A DNA stretch of 64,000 nt, taken from positions 45,309 to 109,308 of the forward strand of contig CAWGSQ010000007.1 of NCBI GenBank assembly GCA_963825345.1, written 5' to 3'. Shown here one piece after another: positions 17,236 to 25,778 of this stretch. Every line of letters begins with the position of its first letter. The stretch's first letter is position 1. A program made the translations under genes and the position numbers. Under the pieces are notes generated by a model, which ran no database searches, was not told the DNA's origin, and saw only the letters and a list, made by a program, of their open reading frames with translations. Source of the DNA: JACVRW01 sp963825345. GTDB lineage: Bacteria > Actinomycetota > Thermoleophilia > Solirubrobacterales > Thermoleophilaceae.

Positions 17236-18054
17236 TTACTCGGAAATCAGGGCCCGGTACAGCGCGTTAGCGCTGCCGCCCGTCAGACCGGCCACCACTC
17301 CGGCGGCCTTGCGCGGGTGCGCCCCCGCTTCCACGAGCTGGCGCAGCGCATCGACCGCTGCGGGATCGACCGCGTCCGAGGCGGCTCGGCCGAGCGGCGC
17401 CAGCACGAGAACGATCTCCCCCTTCGGCGGCGTCGCCGCGTAGCGGGCCGCCAACTCGGCCGCGGTGCCGCGCACCACCTCCTCGTGCGTCTTCGTCAGC
17501 TCGCGGCAGACCGCGACCTCGCGCTCCCCGTCGAGCTCGGCCAGAAGCTCGAGCGTCGCAGGCAGCCGCCGTGGGGACTCGAACGCCACCAAAGTTCCCT
17601 CGCCATGGGAGAGGACCTCGCGCAGCTCCCCCTTCTTGCGCGGGAGGAAGCCGTGGAAGTGCCACTCGTCGGCGGGCATGCCGGATGCCACCAGAGCGGT
17701 GATCGCAGCCGACGGCCCCGGCAGCACCTCAACGGGCAGCCCGGCGGCCACGCAGGCCCGGACGAGCACGTAGCCCGGGTCGGAGACCAGAGGCATCCCG
17801 GCATCCGACACCAGCGCAACCACGGTGCCCTCGCGCATCTGTCCCACGAGCGCCGACGCCCGAGCCGCCTCGTTGTGCTCGTGGTAGGAGACGAGCTTCG
17901 CCTTGACCCCGTAGCGGTCCAGGAGCATCCCCGTCCGGCGCGTGTCCTCGCAGGCCACCACGTCCGCCTCCCGCAGGGCGGACAGCACGCGCAGGGTGAT
18001 GTCCTCGAAGTTCCCGATCGGCGTCGGGCAGACCACGAGCCGACCCGCGCTCAA
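17236..18054 (-). CDS. rsmI: 16S rRNA (cytidine(1402)-2'-O)-methyltransferase
   Basis: A 272-residue tetrapyrrole-methylase-fold enzyme that 2'-O-methylates C1402 in the decoding centre. It has RLVVCPTPIGNFEDITLR at the start, VVACEDTRRTG, SYHEHNE, the SAM motif ALVSDAGMPLVSDPG, VLPGPSAAITAL, and FHGFLPRKKGE. The start is TTG at 18052-18054, overlapping the TGA of the ROK gene by four bases (TTGA). No better start exists before the conserved strand. Its coupling to a sugar kinase gene is not functionally obvious. Confidence 0.95.
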   Translation of the reverse strand: MSAGRLVVCPTPIGNFEDITLRVLSALREADVVACEDTRRTGMLLDRYGVKAKLVSYHEHNEAARASALVGQMREGTVVALVSDAGMPLVSDPGYVLVRACVAAGLPVEVLPGPSAAITALVASGMPADEWHFHGFLPRKKGELREVLSHGEGTLVAFESPRRLPATLELLAELDGEREVAVCRELTKTHEEVVRGTAAELAARYAATPPKGEIVLVLAPLGRAASDAVDPAAVDALRQLVEAGAHPRKAAGVVAGLTGGSANALYRALISE

Positions 18055-19016
18055 GAGGCCCCGTCCAGATGGTCGAACGCGAGCAGGGCTGCGCCCATCA
18101 TCCCGGCCTCATCCCCGTAGTGCGCGGGCACGATGCGCACGACGTCGCGCGCGGGCTCGAGCGCCCGCTCGGCCACCACCGCCCGCGCCGGGTCGAGCAG
18201 CATGTCGCCGCCCCGCACGGCGCCGCCGCCGATCACGATCACTTCGGGGTTGAACGTGTTCACGAGCCCGACCAGCCCGTGGCCGAGCCTGCCCCCGATC
18301 TCCTCCAGCACCGCGCGCGCGAGCGGATCGCCGTCGTGCGCGAGCTCGGTGACCACGCCGCCGCTGATCTCCTGATCCGATGCAAGCCTCCGGCCGAGCT
18401 GTGAGTCCGGCTGCTCCTCGGCCACGCGCATCCCCTCGTGCCCGATGGCGTTGCCAGACACCAGCGCCTCGAAGCAGCCCTGACCCGGGCAGCCGCCGGG
18501 ACAGTCCGGTCCATGCAGCTGGAGCACCACATGGCCGAGCTCGGCGCCGACCCCCGTCGCCCCGCGGTACACCTCGCCGTTCACGAGCAGCCCGCCGGCG
18601 ATCCCCGTTCCGAGCGACACCATCACCGCATGGCGGGCGCCCGCGGCCGCGCCGCTGCGGGCTTCAGCGAGCATCGACGCGTTTCCGTCGTTGTCCACCA
18701 CCACCGGCAGCCCGAGCCGCTCGCTCATCAGATCGCGAAACTTCACGCCGTCCAGGGTCGGCAGGTGGTTCGACCAGCGCGTTACGCCCGTCTCCGACTC
18801 CACCAGTGCGGGCACGCCGAAGCCGATCGCCTCGACGTCGGATGCGGCCGCCCGCACCTCCTCGACGGCGTCCGTGAAGATGTCGAGCGTCTCCTGGCTG
18901 GCTGCGCCCCGCCAGGTTCTGTGAACCCGGTGATGGACCACCATTTGCTCGTCGACTACCCCGCCGAGAAGCTTGGTGCCCCCCGCGTCGATCCCGATCA
19001 CGCGCCTTGGCGGCAT
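18051..19016 (-). CDS. ROK-family sugar kinase (glucokinase-like)
   Basis: A 321-residue ROK protein. The phosphate-1 motif is GIDAGGTKLLGG (8-19), and the catalytic region is VVDNDGNASMLAEA. The phosphate-2 motif is VSLGTGIAGGLLVNG. The zinc site is Cys-rich (DCPGGCPGQGCFEALVSG), a variant of the usual CxCGxxGCxE. It lacks an N-terminal DNA-binding domain, so it is an enzyme rather than a repressor; glucokinase is the likeliest activity among known ROK members, but ManNAc or GlcNAc kinase is possible. The ATG at 19014-19016 has a TATCTA box six bases before it, and it is divergent from the LCP gene 24 bases away. It overlaps rsmI by four bases. Confidence 0.9.
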   Translation of the reverse strand: MPPRRVIGIDAGGTKLLGGVVDEQMVVHHRVHRTWRGAASQETLDIFTDAVEEVRAAASDVEAIGFGVPALVESETGVTRWSNHLPTLDGVKFRDLMSERLGLPVVVDNDGNASMLAEARSGAAAGARHAVMVSLGTGIAGGLLVNGEVYRGATGVGAELGHVVLQLHGPDCPGGCPGQGCFEALVSGNAIGHEGMRVAEEQPDSQLGRRLASDQEISGGVVTELAHDGDPLARAVLEEIGGRLGHGLVGLVNTFNPEVIVIGGGAVRGGDMLLDPARAVVAERALEPARDVVRIVPAHYGDEAGMMGAALLAFDHLDGAS

Positions 19017-19039
19017 GGGCAGTAGATATACAGAGGGGA

Positions 19040-20104
19040 GTGAATGACCCGACCCCCGGCCCTCCGGAGTACAAGGTCTACCGCTCGCGCCGCAAGCCGA
19101 TGGCGCGCGGCGGCGACCTCGATGCGCTCCGCCGCAGGCTCTCTCGCAACCGCGACGGCGACGAGCCGCGTGCCCCGCGCGACCGCCCGCCGATCACCCC
19201 TGGGCGGGTGCTCAAGTGGGTGGCGCTCGCGATCGCCGGCTGGCTGCTGCTCTCGCTCGTCCTCTTCCTGATCAGCGCCCAGACCCAAAAAGGCGTCTCC
19301 CCCGCAACCGAGCGCGCGCTGTCCGGGAAGGGCAGCCTGTTCACCGGCAGCAACATCCTCGTGCTGGGCTCCGACGTGCGCACCGGCGAATCGATCGACG
19401 AGTCCCAATCCGGCCCCGGCCGGTCCGACACGATCATGCTCGTGCACTCCGCCTTCGGAAGCGTCCGCAAGCTGTCGATCCCGCGCGATGTCGAGGTCGA
19501 CGTGCCCGGCCACGGGATCAACAAGATCAACGCCGCCTACGCGTTCGGCGGGCCCGCGCTCACGATCGAGACCGTGGAGTCGTTTCTCGGGAACGGCCTC
19601 GAGGTGAACCACGTCGTCGAGGTGGACTTCAAGAACTTCCCGGACTTCATCGACTCGCTCGGAGGAGTGACCGTGAACAACAAGACGCGCATCTGCTCGC
19701 CCCCGTTCGACAACTTCTGGAAGGGCCTCCACTTCAAGAAGGGCGAGATCGATCTCAACGGAACGCGCGCACTTGGCTACGCACGAGTGCGAAAGAACAG
19801 CTGCAACCCAGCCGAGGACGACCGCGACCGCGCGGCGCGCCAGCAGCAGGTGCTGAGCGCGATCGGGTCGCAGGTGAAGTCGCCGAGCACGTTCGCCCGG
19901 CTCCCGTGGGTGAGCTGGCACGCGCCGCGCACGCTGCGCACCGACATGAACGGCTTCCAGCTGATGGGCCTCTTCGCCGACATGGCCACGGGCTCGTCGG
20001 ACAAGACCGAGGTGCTGGAGGCCACCTGCTGCCGCGGCAGCAACCTGTTCGTCTCGGACGGCGCGAAGGCGGACGCGGTCCGGAAGCTCGAGGAGGGCGA
20101 CTAG
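19040..20104 (+). CDS. LytR-CpsA-Psr (LCP) family protein
   Basis: LCP enzymes transfer glycopolymers from undecaprenyl carriers to peptidoglycan or arabinogalactan-like acceptors. From the GTG at 19040 the protein has 354 residues: a basic cytoplasmic tail, one membrane helix at about 55-78 (WVALAIAGWLLLSLVLFLI), then the LCP catalytic domain. That domain shows NILVLGSDVRTGE, RSDTIMLVH, SIPRDVEVDVPG, KINAAYAFGG, and the Arg/Asp-rich loop in YARVRKNSCNPAEDDRDR. The start is uncertain: GTG 19040 follows a GAGGGGA immediately, and ATG 19100 (MARGGDL) is also possible. Its TAG stop and that of the convergent fmdB-like gene share the same CTAG. Confidence 0.92.
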   Translation: MNDPTPGPPEYKVYRSRRKPMARGGDLDALRRRLSRNRDGDEPRAPRDRPPITPGRVLKWVALAIAGWLLLSLVLFLISAQTQKGVSPATERALSGKGSLFTGSNILVLGSDVRTGESIDESQSGPGRSDTIMLVHSAFGSVRKLSIPRDVEVDVPGHGINKINAAYAFGGPALTIETVESFLGNGLEVNHVVEVDFKNFPDFIDSLGGVTVNNKTRICSPPFDNFWKGLHFKKGEIDLNGTRALGYARVRKNSCNPAEDDRDRAARQQQVLSAIGSQVKSPSTFARLPWVSWHAPRTLRTDMNGFQLMGLFADMATGSSDKTEVLEATCCRGSNLFVSDGAKADAVRKLEEGD

Positions 20105-20451
20105 TCGGAGCCGGACGAGCTTTTCGAGGAGCTCGAGTCCTTCTTCTTCGAGTCCGACGACCCTGAGGAGGAGTCCGAGTCGGACTTCGATGACGAGCTG
20201 TCAGACGACGAGCTGTCAGACGACGAGCCGTCAGACGAGGAGCCCTCCGACGAGGCGCCGGCCGCTCCCGACTTCCGCTTGCCGTAGTCGGTGTTGTAGA
20301 AGCCGGAGCCCTTGAAGTGCACGGCCACCGGGTGGAAGACGCGCTGAACCGGGGTGCCGTGCTCGTCGCAGACCGTGAGCGCGTCATCGGTCATGCGCTG
20401 CATCACCTCGAACGTGTGACCTCGCTCGCAGCGATACTCGTAGATAGGCAT
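20101..20451 (-). CDS. FmdB-family zinc-ribbon protein with a long Ser-rich tail
   Basis: A 116-residue protein. The first 55 residues are an FmdB/YfiT-like zinc ribbon (MPIYEYRCERGHTFEVMQRM, then TVCDEHG). Each usual CxxC knuckle has only one Cys here, with a His nearby (Cys8/His12 and Cys28/His31), so metal binding, if kept, would be Cys/His. Conserved VQRVFHP and HFKGSGFYNTDYG follow. The second half is almost only Ser, Asp and Lys, a disordered acidic or phosphorylatable tail much longer than the conserved core. The ATG at 20451 has a consensus TATACT box nine bases before it. The function of the family is unsettled (regulator of formamidase/amidase genes in one case). Confidence 0.9.
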   Translation of the reverse strand: MPIYEYRCERGHTFEVMQRMTDDALTVCDEHGTPVQRVFHPVAVHFKGSGFYNTDYGKRKSGAAGASSEGSSSDGSSSDSSSSDSSSSKSDSDSSSGSSDSKKKDSSSSKSSSGSD

Positions 20452-20474
20452 GGCACTCTCAGTATAGGAGTGCC
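20452..20474 (-). promoter_or_regulatory. Promoter and inverted repeat in front of the fmdB-like gene
   Basis: On the minus strand a consensus -10 TATACT (20461-20466) lies nine bases before the ATG at 20451. It sits in the loop of an inverted repeat, GGCACTC (20452-20458) and GAGTGCC (20468-20474). A repressor bound to the repeat would mask the -10. Confidence 0.5.
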
Positions 20475-20487
20475 AGAAGGGGAGCCC

Positions 20488-20604
20488 TCAGGCTGAGCGT
20501 GGCGGCTTTGGGCGCTCGAGGTCGTCCAGCAGAGACACGCGCATCGCATGCCACACGAACCAGGCCGTCAGGTGCGAGATGGGGCGAAGGGCCGTTCCGA
20601 CCAT
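20488..20604 (-). CDS. Possible 38-aa small protein
   Basis: A short frame from ATG (20602-20604) to TGA (20488-20490) encodes MVGTALRPISHLTAWFVWHA followed by MRVSLLDDLERPKPPRSA. It has an amphipathic Trp/His-rich middle and a basic, proline-rich end, and its codons have the G/C-ending pattern of neighbouring genes. It is the only coding signal in the 267 bases between the fmdB-like gene and glyS. A GGGG directly abuts the ATG, which is too close for a normal Shine-Dalgarno. It could be a real small protein or chance. Confidence 0.3.
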   Translation of the reverse strand: MVGTALRPISHLTAWFVWHAMRVSLLDDLERPKPPRSA

Positions 20605-20703
20605 CCCCGCGACCGTACCCCAAGACTGAACAAATGGTCACATTGTGTTCCCATGAAGTCGCGGAAAGTCCGGCCTGATCGCGGGGCGAGGCGGGCCGGT
20701 AGG

Positions 20704-20709
20704 TAGCCT
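20704..20709 (+). promoter_or_regulatory. -10 box of glyS
   Basis: TAGCCT with a 9-base spacer to the ATG at 20719, again predicting a leaderless or nearly leaderless mRNA. About 80 bases further up, an imperfect palindrome (GAACA at 20628-20632 and TGTTC at 20645-20649) could be an operator. No T-box leader is visible. Confidence 0.45.
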
Positions 20710-20718
20710 GCTCGGCCG

Positions 20719-22077
20719 ATGGCCGACCCGGTGACCATGGACAAGATCGTCGCGCTCTGCAAGCGGCGTGGGCTGATCTTCCCCGCCTCCGAGATCTACG
20801 GCGGGATCGCCAACACCTACGACTACGGCCACTACGGCGTCCTCCTGAAGAACAACGTGATCGGCGCCTGGTGGAAGGCGATGATCCAGGAGCGCGACGA
20901 CATCGTGGCGCTCGACTCGGCGATCATCCAGCACCCGCGCGCCTGGGAGGCCTCGGGTCACCTGGCCGGCTTCACCGACCCGCTTGTGGACTGCCGCGCC
21001 TGCAAGAAGCGCTTCCGCGCGGACCACCTCCAGGAGCTGCGGGACGGCGTGGCCGAGCATCCCGACATCCGCTGCGGGCATGCCCCCTCGAAGCTGCCGG
21101 GCGACCATCCGGACTGCGATCTAACCGACGCGCGCGAGTTCAACCTGATGTTCGAGACCTCGATCGGCCCGGTGAAGGACGCCGGCTCGACCGTGTTCCT
21201 CCGGCCCGAGACCGCGCAGGGCATCTTCCTCGACTTCAAGACGACTCTCCAGTACGCGCGCAAGAAGCCGCCGTTCGGGATCGCGCAGGTGGGCAAGTCG
21301 TTCCGCAACGAGATCACCCCGGGCAACTTCATCTTTCGCACGCTCGAGTTCGAGCAGATGGAGATGGAGTTCTTCGTGCCGCCGGCCGAGGCCGAGAGCT
21401 GGTACGAGCACTGGATGGAGCAGCGCATGGAGTGGTACGTGGCGCTCGGCATCGAGCGCGAAAGGCTGCGCCTGCGCCCGCACGACGCGGACGAGCTCTC
21501 GCACTACTCGAGCGCGACGAGCGACATCGAGTACCTCTACCCGATCGGCTGGTCCGAGCTCGAGGGCATCGCGAACCGGGGCGACTTCGACCTCACCCAG
21601 CACGCCGAGTTCTCTGGAACGAAGCTCGAGTATGTGGACACCGCGAGCGGCGACCGCTACGTGCCGCACGTGATCGAGCCGGCCGCCGGCGTGGGCCGGA
21701 CCGTGCTGGCCCTCCTCTGCGACGCCTACGACGAGGACGACATCGGCGGCGAGCAGCGCACCGTCCTGCGCCTGGCTCCCCACATCGCACCGATCAAGGT
21801 GGCCGTGCTGCCGCTCGTGAACAAGGACGGCCAGCCGGAGAAGGCGCGCGCCATCTACGAGGAGCTGCGCGCGCGCTGGCCCACCGAGTACGACAGCGGC
21901 GGCTCGATCGGCAAGCGCTACCGCCGCCAGGACGAGATCGGCACGCCGTTCGGCGTGACCGTCGACCACCAGACGATGGAGGACGACACCGTGACCCTCC
22001 GGGACCGCGACACCCTCGAGCAGGAGCGCGTGCCGGTGACCGAGCTAGCGGCCGAGGTCGAGCGCAGGCTCGGCTGA
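20719..22077 (+). CDS. glyS: Glycyl-tRNA synthetase (homodimeric, class II)
   Basis: A 452-residue alpha-2 type GlyRS that charges tRNA-Gly. It shows KRRGLIFPASEIYGGIANTY, DYGHYGVLLKNN, a zinc-like Cys cluster (VDCRACKKRF with RCGH), and the class II motif 2 region (RPETAQGIFLDFK, then FRNEITPGNFIFRTLEF). Motif 3 is GVGRTVLALLCDAY, and the C-terminal anticodon domain begins at about residue 355 (APIKVAVLPL). It ends with LRDRDTLEQERV. Length is normal. The 3' end overlaps the convergent MMPL gene by 33 bases. Confidence 0.96.
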   Translation: MADPVTMDKIVALCKRRGLIFPASEIYGGIANTYDYGHYGVLLKNNVIGAWWKAMIQERDDIVALDSAIIQHPRAWEASGHLAGFTDPLVDCRACKKRFRADHLQELRDGVAEHPDIRCGHAPSKLPGDHPDCDLTDAREFNLMFETSIGPVKDAGSTVFLRPETAQGIFLDFKTTLQYARKKPPFGIAQVGKSFRNEITPGNFIFRTLEFEQMEMEFFVPPAEAESWYEHWMEQRMEWYVALGIERERLRLRPHDADELSHYSSATSDIEYLYPIGWSELEGIANRGDFDLTQHAEFSGTKLEYVDTASGDRYVPHVIEPAAGVGRTVLALLCDAYDEDDIGGEQRTVLRLAPHIAPIKVAVLPLVNKDGQPEKARAIYEELRARWPTEYDSGGSIGKRYRRQDEIGTPFGVTVDHQTMEDDTVTLRDRDTLEQERVPVTELAAEVERRLG

Positions 22078-24273
22078 GCGGCTCCCGCTCTCGAAACCGG
22101 CGTGCGGCAGCACGCGGTCGAGGCGGGGCGGGAGCCACCAGTTCCAGCGGCCCATGATCTCCATGGTGGCCGGAACGAGGATTAGCCGGACGAGCGTGGC
22201 GTCGAGGGCGATCGCCACGGACATCCCCACGCCGATCTCCTTGATCGACGGCGTGCCGGTGCCCGCGAAGACCGCGAACACCGCCACCATGATCAGTGCC
22301 GCGCTCGAGATCGTCCCGGCGCTCGCCCTCAGGCCCTGCGCAACCGAGGCCTTCGTGTCCCCCGTCGCGTCATAGCGCTCGCGGATGCGCGAGAGCAGGA
22401 AGACCTCGTAGTCCATCGACAGCCCGAACACGATCGCCAGCAGGAACGGCGGCGTCATCGCGTTGACGTAGCCGAGCGAGTCGAAGCCGAGCACGCCGTC
22501 GAACCAGCCGTACTGGAACACCATCACGAGCACCCCGTACGCGGCGGCCACCGACAGCAGGGTCATCACCACCGCCTTCAGCGGCAGCAGCACGGAGCGC
22601 AGCAGCAGGAACAGCACCAGGTAGCTGAACACGAGGACGAACAGCAGGATCTTCCACATCGAGCCTGAGACCAGCTCGATGAAGTCCGTGTTGAACGCTG
22701 TCGCGCCGCCCACGTGCACCTCCGCCACGCCGGCGAGGGCGCCCGAATCTGCGCGCAGCCGCTGCACGAGCGCGTCCGCGCTTGGGCTCTCGGGATCGTG
22801 GCGCGGCGCGACGGTGATCAGCGCCGCAGGCCCGTCACGCGAGGGCTGGGGCCGCGAGGCCTGGGCCACATCGGGGTCGCGCCGCAGCTCGCTCACGTAG
22901 GAGCTGAGCGCCTCGCGGTTGGCCGAGTCGGTCGCGCGCCCGTCGCGGAACTCGGCCATCACCTGGGTCGGCCCCGTGGCGCCCGGTCCGGCCTTCTGCG
23001 CGGCCAGCTCTGCCCCCACGCGGGTCTCGTGATCCGGCGGGAACTGCCGCAGCGCGCCGTTGCCGAAGGCGAGCGACAGCGCCGGGATGGCGAGCGCGAG
23101 CAACACGGCGGAGGCAGCGAGCGCCGCCACCCACGGGCGGCGCGTGACGGCGTTCGTCCAGCGCTCCCAGAACCCGGCCCTGCGGTTCGCCTCCGCGGTC
23201 GAGCCCGGGCGGCGTCGGCGCGTGCGAGCCATCCGCACCAGCAGCGTCGCGATCATCGCAAGCCGCCCGCGCGCATAGGCGCGACGGCCGAGCACGCTCA
23301 TCAGCACGGGCAGGAGCGTGACGGCCGCGAGGATCGAAACCGCCACGACGATGATCGCGCCCATCGCCATCGAGCGGATCGTCGTGGAGTCGACCAGATA
23401 CAGGCCGGCCAGGGAGAGCATCACGGTGATGCCGGAGAAGGTCACGGCCAGGCCGGAGGTGCGCAGGGCGACCCTGCGCGCCTCTGTGCGCTCGGCCCCG
23501 CCCCGGATCTCCTCCCGGTAGCGGGCGAGCACGAACAGCGAATAGTCCACCGCCACGCCGATCCCGATCATCGAGGCGATGTTCGTCACGAACACCGACA
23601 TCGGGGTGGCCTGCGAGAGGAAGAAGACGGCCGCCCCGGTGATCGAGACGCTGGCGAAACCGAGCGCGAGCGGCAGGGCCGCTGCCGCCAGGGATCCGAA
23701 CACCGCGAGCAGGATCAGCAGCACGATCGGAAAGCCGATCTTCTCGGCGCTTTCGAGGTCCTCCTTGGTGAGGTCCTGCATTCCTGCCCAGAGCGCCTGC
23801 TGGCCGACGAGGTGAGGCTCGACGCCGCCACGCACCTGGGTACCCAGCTCGTCGCGGAAGTCGACCGCGAGGTCGGCGGTCTGGTCCCTGTCGCCCTCCA
23901 CTCTGAGTGAGACGACTGTGATCGACGCCGTCGCGGCGTCGCGCTTCGCCCCCGCCGCGGCCCGCGGTGTGACCTCCGCGTGCGGCAGTCGGTCGGCGAT
24001 CCGCTCGACCCGGTCCACCTCCGCGCGAACGGCCGCGGCGCTCGCTCCCTCTCGCCGCGCGAGCACAACGGCGAGGTTGTCCCGCTGAGCGCCCTCGAAG
24101 CGCGTGATGTTCTCGCTCACCACCTGCGACTGCGAGCCGGGCACCTCGAACCCGCCGCTCGTGAGGTGCTCGGTCTGCCGCGCGGCAACGGGCAGAGCGG
24201 AGAGCAGAAGAAGAACCCAGGCGACGAGGACGAACCAGCGGCGCCGCTCGAGGAAAGCGGCAAGTCTGTCCAT
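22045..24273 (-). CDS. MMPL-family RND-type membrane transporter
   Basis: An RND-superfamily exporter of about 742 residues with the MMPL layout of two halves. Each half has one membrane helix, a large extracellular domain and a five-helix bundle: half one about 1-370, half two about 390-735. Characteristic segments are TPMSVFVTNIASMIGIGVAVDYSLF and, in the second half, PFLLAIVFGLSMDYEVFLLSR, which carries the Asp-Tyr proton-relay pair. Such proteins export lipids or siderophores in actinobacteria; the substrate is unknown. The frame can extend 10 codons to a TTG at 24303, but ATG 24273 (MDRLAAFLERRRWFVLVAWV) is the natural N-terminus. It overlaps glyS tail to tail. Confidence 0.92.
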   Translation of the reverse strand: MDRLAAFLERRRWFVLVAWVLLLLSALPVAARQTEHLTSGGFEVPGSQSQVVSENITRFEGAQRDNLAVVLARREGASAAAVRAEVDRVERIADRLPHAEVTPRAAAGAKRDAATASITVVSLRVEGDRDQTADLAVDFRDELGTQVRGGVEPHLVGQQALWAGMQDLTKEDLESAEKIGFPIVLLILLAVFGSLAAAALPLALGFASVSITGAAVFFLSQATPMSVFVTNIASMIGIGVAVDYSLFVLARYREEIRGGAERTEARRVALRTSGLAVTFSGITVMLSLAGLYLVDSTTIRSMAMGAIIVVAVSILAAVTLLPVLMSVLGRRAYARGRLAMIATLLVRMARTRRRRPGSTAEANRRAGFWERWTNAVTRRPWVAALAASAVLLALAIPALSLAFGNGALRQFPPDHETRVGAELAAQKAGPGATGPTQVMAEFRDGRATDSANREALSSYVSELRRDPDVAQASRPQPSRDGPAALITVAPRHDPESPSADALVQRLRADSGALAGVAEVHVGGATAFNTDFIELVSGSMWKILLFVLVFSYLVLFLLLRSVLLPLKAVVMTLLSVAAAYGVLVMVFQYGWFDGVLGFDSLGYVNAMTPPFLLAIVFGLSMDYEVFLLSRIRERYDATGDTKASVAQGLRASAGTISSAALIMVAVFAVFAGTGTPSIKEIGVGMSVAIALDATLVRLILVPATMEIMGRWNWWLPPRLDRVLPHAGFESGSRSAEPALDLGR

Positions 24274-24330
24274 CAGACCCTGCACGCCTCGATGCTTACC
24301 CAAGTTCGGCGGGCGCTTATGTGATGGTGA

Positions 24331-25095
24331 TCACGATCGCTGCAGACGCCACGGCTTCGCATACCCCTTCCGCGGGATACGCCCAGGGTGATCCTGGTGA
24401 ATCACCCTGACGCACTCCTCGACGAACTTCGCGAACGCATCCGTGGCTGCGTAGCGGTGGGCAAGCGCCCAGCCGGCCACGGAGCGGTCATCGAGGGGGT
24501 CGAAGTTCGGCGGGAGGTCCAATCGACCTCTCAGCGCCTCGAACCGTCGAATGTCCGCGCCGGTCAGGTCGTACACGTCCGCCCACGGCGTCTCCCCAGC
24601 CTGCGCGGCGAGGACCGCCTGGATGGCGAGCCGGGGGCGGGTCCTGCCCTCGAGGAGGCTCAGGGCGCCGTTGAGGCAGTCGATCGACTCGAGGGCGCGC
24701 ATGTGTGCGGAGTCTGGCGGGCTTGCGGACGCTGGGCCGTAGAGCAGCGAGATACGCGCGCCCAGCTGCTGAGCCTTCTCGGCAGACTGGCGAGCCTGCG
24801 CCACGTCTTGAGCGGCTTCCTCCATCAGGTCGCCACCAGCTGTGTGAAGTGGGCGCGTGCCGTCGGCTGCATCCCGGAGCCAGGACGTCTTGAGATCCAG
24901 GAACGCCTGAGTGAGTGGCTCCTGGAAGTCATCGGCCGCCTGGATCAGCCGCGTGCGCCATGCCTCCCCCCTCTCGATGCGGCCACGGAGCCACGTCGTG
25001 AGGGATCCACCGATGATCGCGCCGATGGCGCTGCTTCCAAGCGCCGCAAGAACGACCTCGGTCCAACCGACCGACGTTTGTGTGGCGGCAGCCAC
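24331..25095 (-). CDS. Hypothetical protein with one N-terminal membrane helix
   Basis: A 254-residue protein from GTG 25095. Residues about 13-34 form a single hydrophobic helix rich in Gly/Ala (VVLAALGSSAIGAIIGGSLT), followed by a basic stop (WLRGRIERGEAWRTRLI). The rest is a soluble, mostly helical cytoplasmic domain with long Ala/Glu/Gln-rich helices (about 80-125) and a C-terminal FVEECVRVIHQDHPGRIPR. I do not recognise the family. It stands alone between the MMPL and TetR genes, 33 bases downstream of the latter. It is slightly less rich in G/C at the third position than its neighbours, so horizontal acquisition is possible but not demonstrated. Confidence 0.78.
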   Translation of the reverse strand: MAAATQTSVGWTEVVLAALGSSAIGAIIGGSLTTWLRGRIERGEAWRTRLIQAADDFQEPLTQAFLDLKTSWLRDAADGTRPLHTAGGDLMEEAAQDVAQARQSAEKAQQLGARISLLYGPASASPPDSAHMRALESIDCLNGALSLLEGRTRPRLAIQAVLAAQAGETPWADVYDLTGADIRRFEALRGRLDLPPNFDPLDDRSVAGWALAHRYAATDAFAKFVEECVRVIHQDHPGRIPRKGYAKPWRLQRS

Positions 25096-25128
25096 GAGCC
25101 TGCCGCAAGGATACGCCCGGGACGGTGC

Positions 25129-25749
25129 TTATGCCGAGGCGCCGAGCATGCGGCGCGCGGTGGCCACCCCGAGGTCGAACGCCGCCTGCTGGTCCCAGTC
25201 CGGGTCGGCCAGCACCTGGATGCCGAAGCCGTCGCCGAGTGAGAACAGGATCGACGCCACGGCCTCCGCGTCCGCCTGGAGCCGGATCACGCCCTCGCGC
25301 TCCTTCGTGCGCAGCCAGCCCGCCAGGCGCTCGCGCCATTGCCGGTAGAGCTCCGCGAGCTCGGCGCGGATCTCCTCCGAGTGGCGTGAGGCGCTCAGCA
25401 TCTCGTAGATGACGGCCTGGCCGCCGTCGTCATCCTCGAGGAACTCCTCGAGCCCGACCACGAGCGCGTCCAGGATCTCGTCGACGCTGTGCGCCTTCTC
25501 GAGGCGCTCGTCCATGTTGCGGTTGCGCACCTCGCAGTCGTGGCGCACCACCTCTACGAGCAGCTGCTCCTTCGAGCCGAAGTAGTAGTGCAGCAGCCCG
25601 CGCGACACGCCCGCCTCGCGGGCCACGTGGTCGAAGGTGGAGCCCGCTGCGCCGCGCTTGCCGACGCTCGCGCGCATCGCCGCGATTATGCGCTGGGCCT
25701 TGTCGCCCTCGAGCCTGCGCGCTGCGTCCGTGCTGGTCGCGGCCTCCAT
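25129..25749 (-). CDS. TetR-family transcriptional regulator
   Basis: A 206-residue repressor-type protein. The N-terminal helix-turn-helix (about 20-65) reads AAGSTFDHVAREAGVSRGLLHYYFGSKEQLL in parts, a textbook TetR signature. The C-terminal domain (LFSLGDGFGIQVLADPDWD) resembles TetR_C_6/BetI-type ligand domains. It lies 29 bases after the symporter gene on the same strand. It could regulate the symporter/DUF3311 pair or the nearby MMPL exporter; the ligand is unknown. Confidence 0.93.
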   Translation of the reverse strand: MEAATSTDAARRLEGDKAQRIIAAMRASVGKRGAAGSTFDHVAREAGVSRGLLHYYFGSKEQLLVEVVRHDCEVRNRNMDERLEKAHSVDEILDALVVGLEEFLEDDDGGQAVIYEMLSASRHSEEIRAELAELYRQWRERLAGWLRTKEREGVIRLQADAEAVASILFSLGDGFGIQVLADPDWDQQAAFDLGVATARRMLGASA

Positions 25750-25778
25750 CCCGGCCGGGATCTTAGTTGGCCAGCCAG

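Noticed and set aside
16199..18120. Gly/Arg-rich plus-strand frames opposite the M23 peptidase and rsmI
   Set aside because: The Pro-Ala linker of the M23 protein reads as Gly/Arg repeats on the other strand; not a separate repeat protein.
20459..20641. 60-residue minus-strand frame between the fmdB-like gene and glyS
   Set aside because: Begins in the AT-rich glyS upstream region, has no motif, and a better 38-residue frame overlaps it in another phase.
20605..20718. T-box riboswitch upstream of glyS
   Set aside because: No AGGGTGGNACCGCG-type antiterminator and not enough leader; a -10 box lies nine bases before the ATG.
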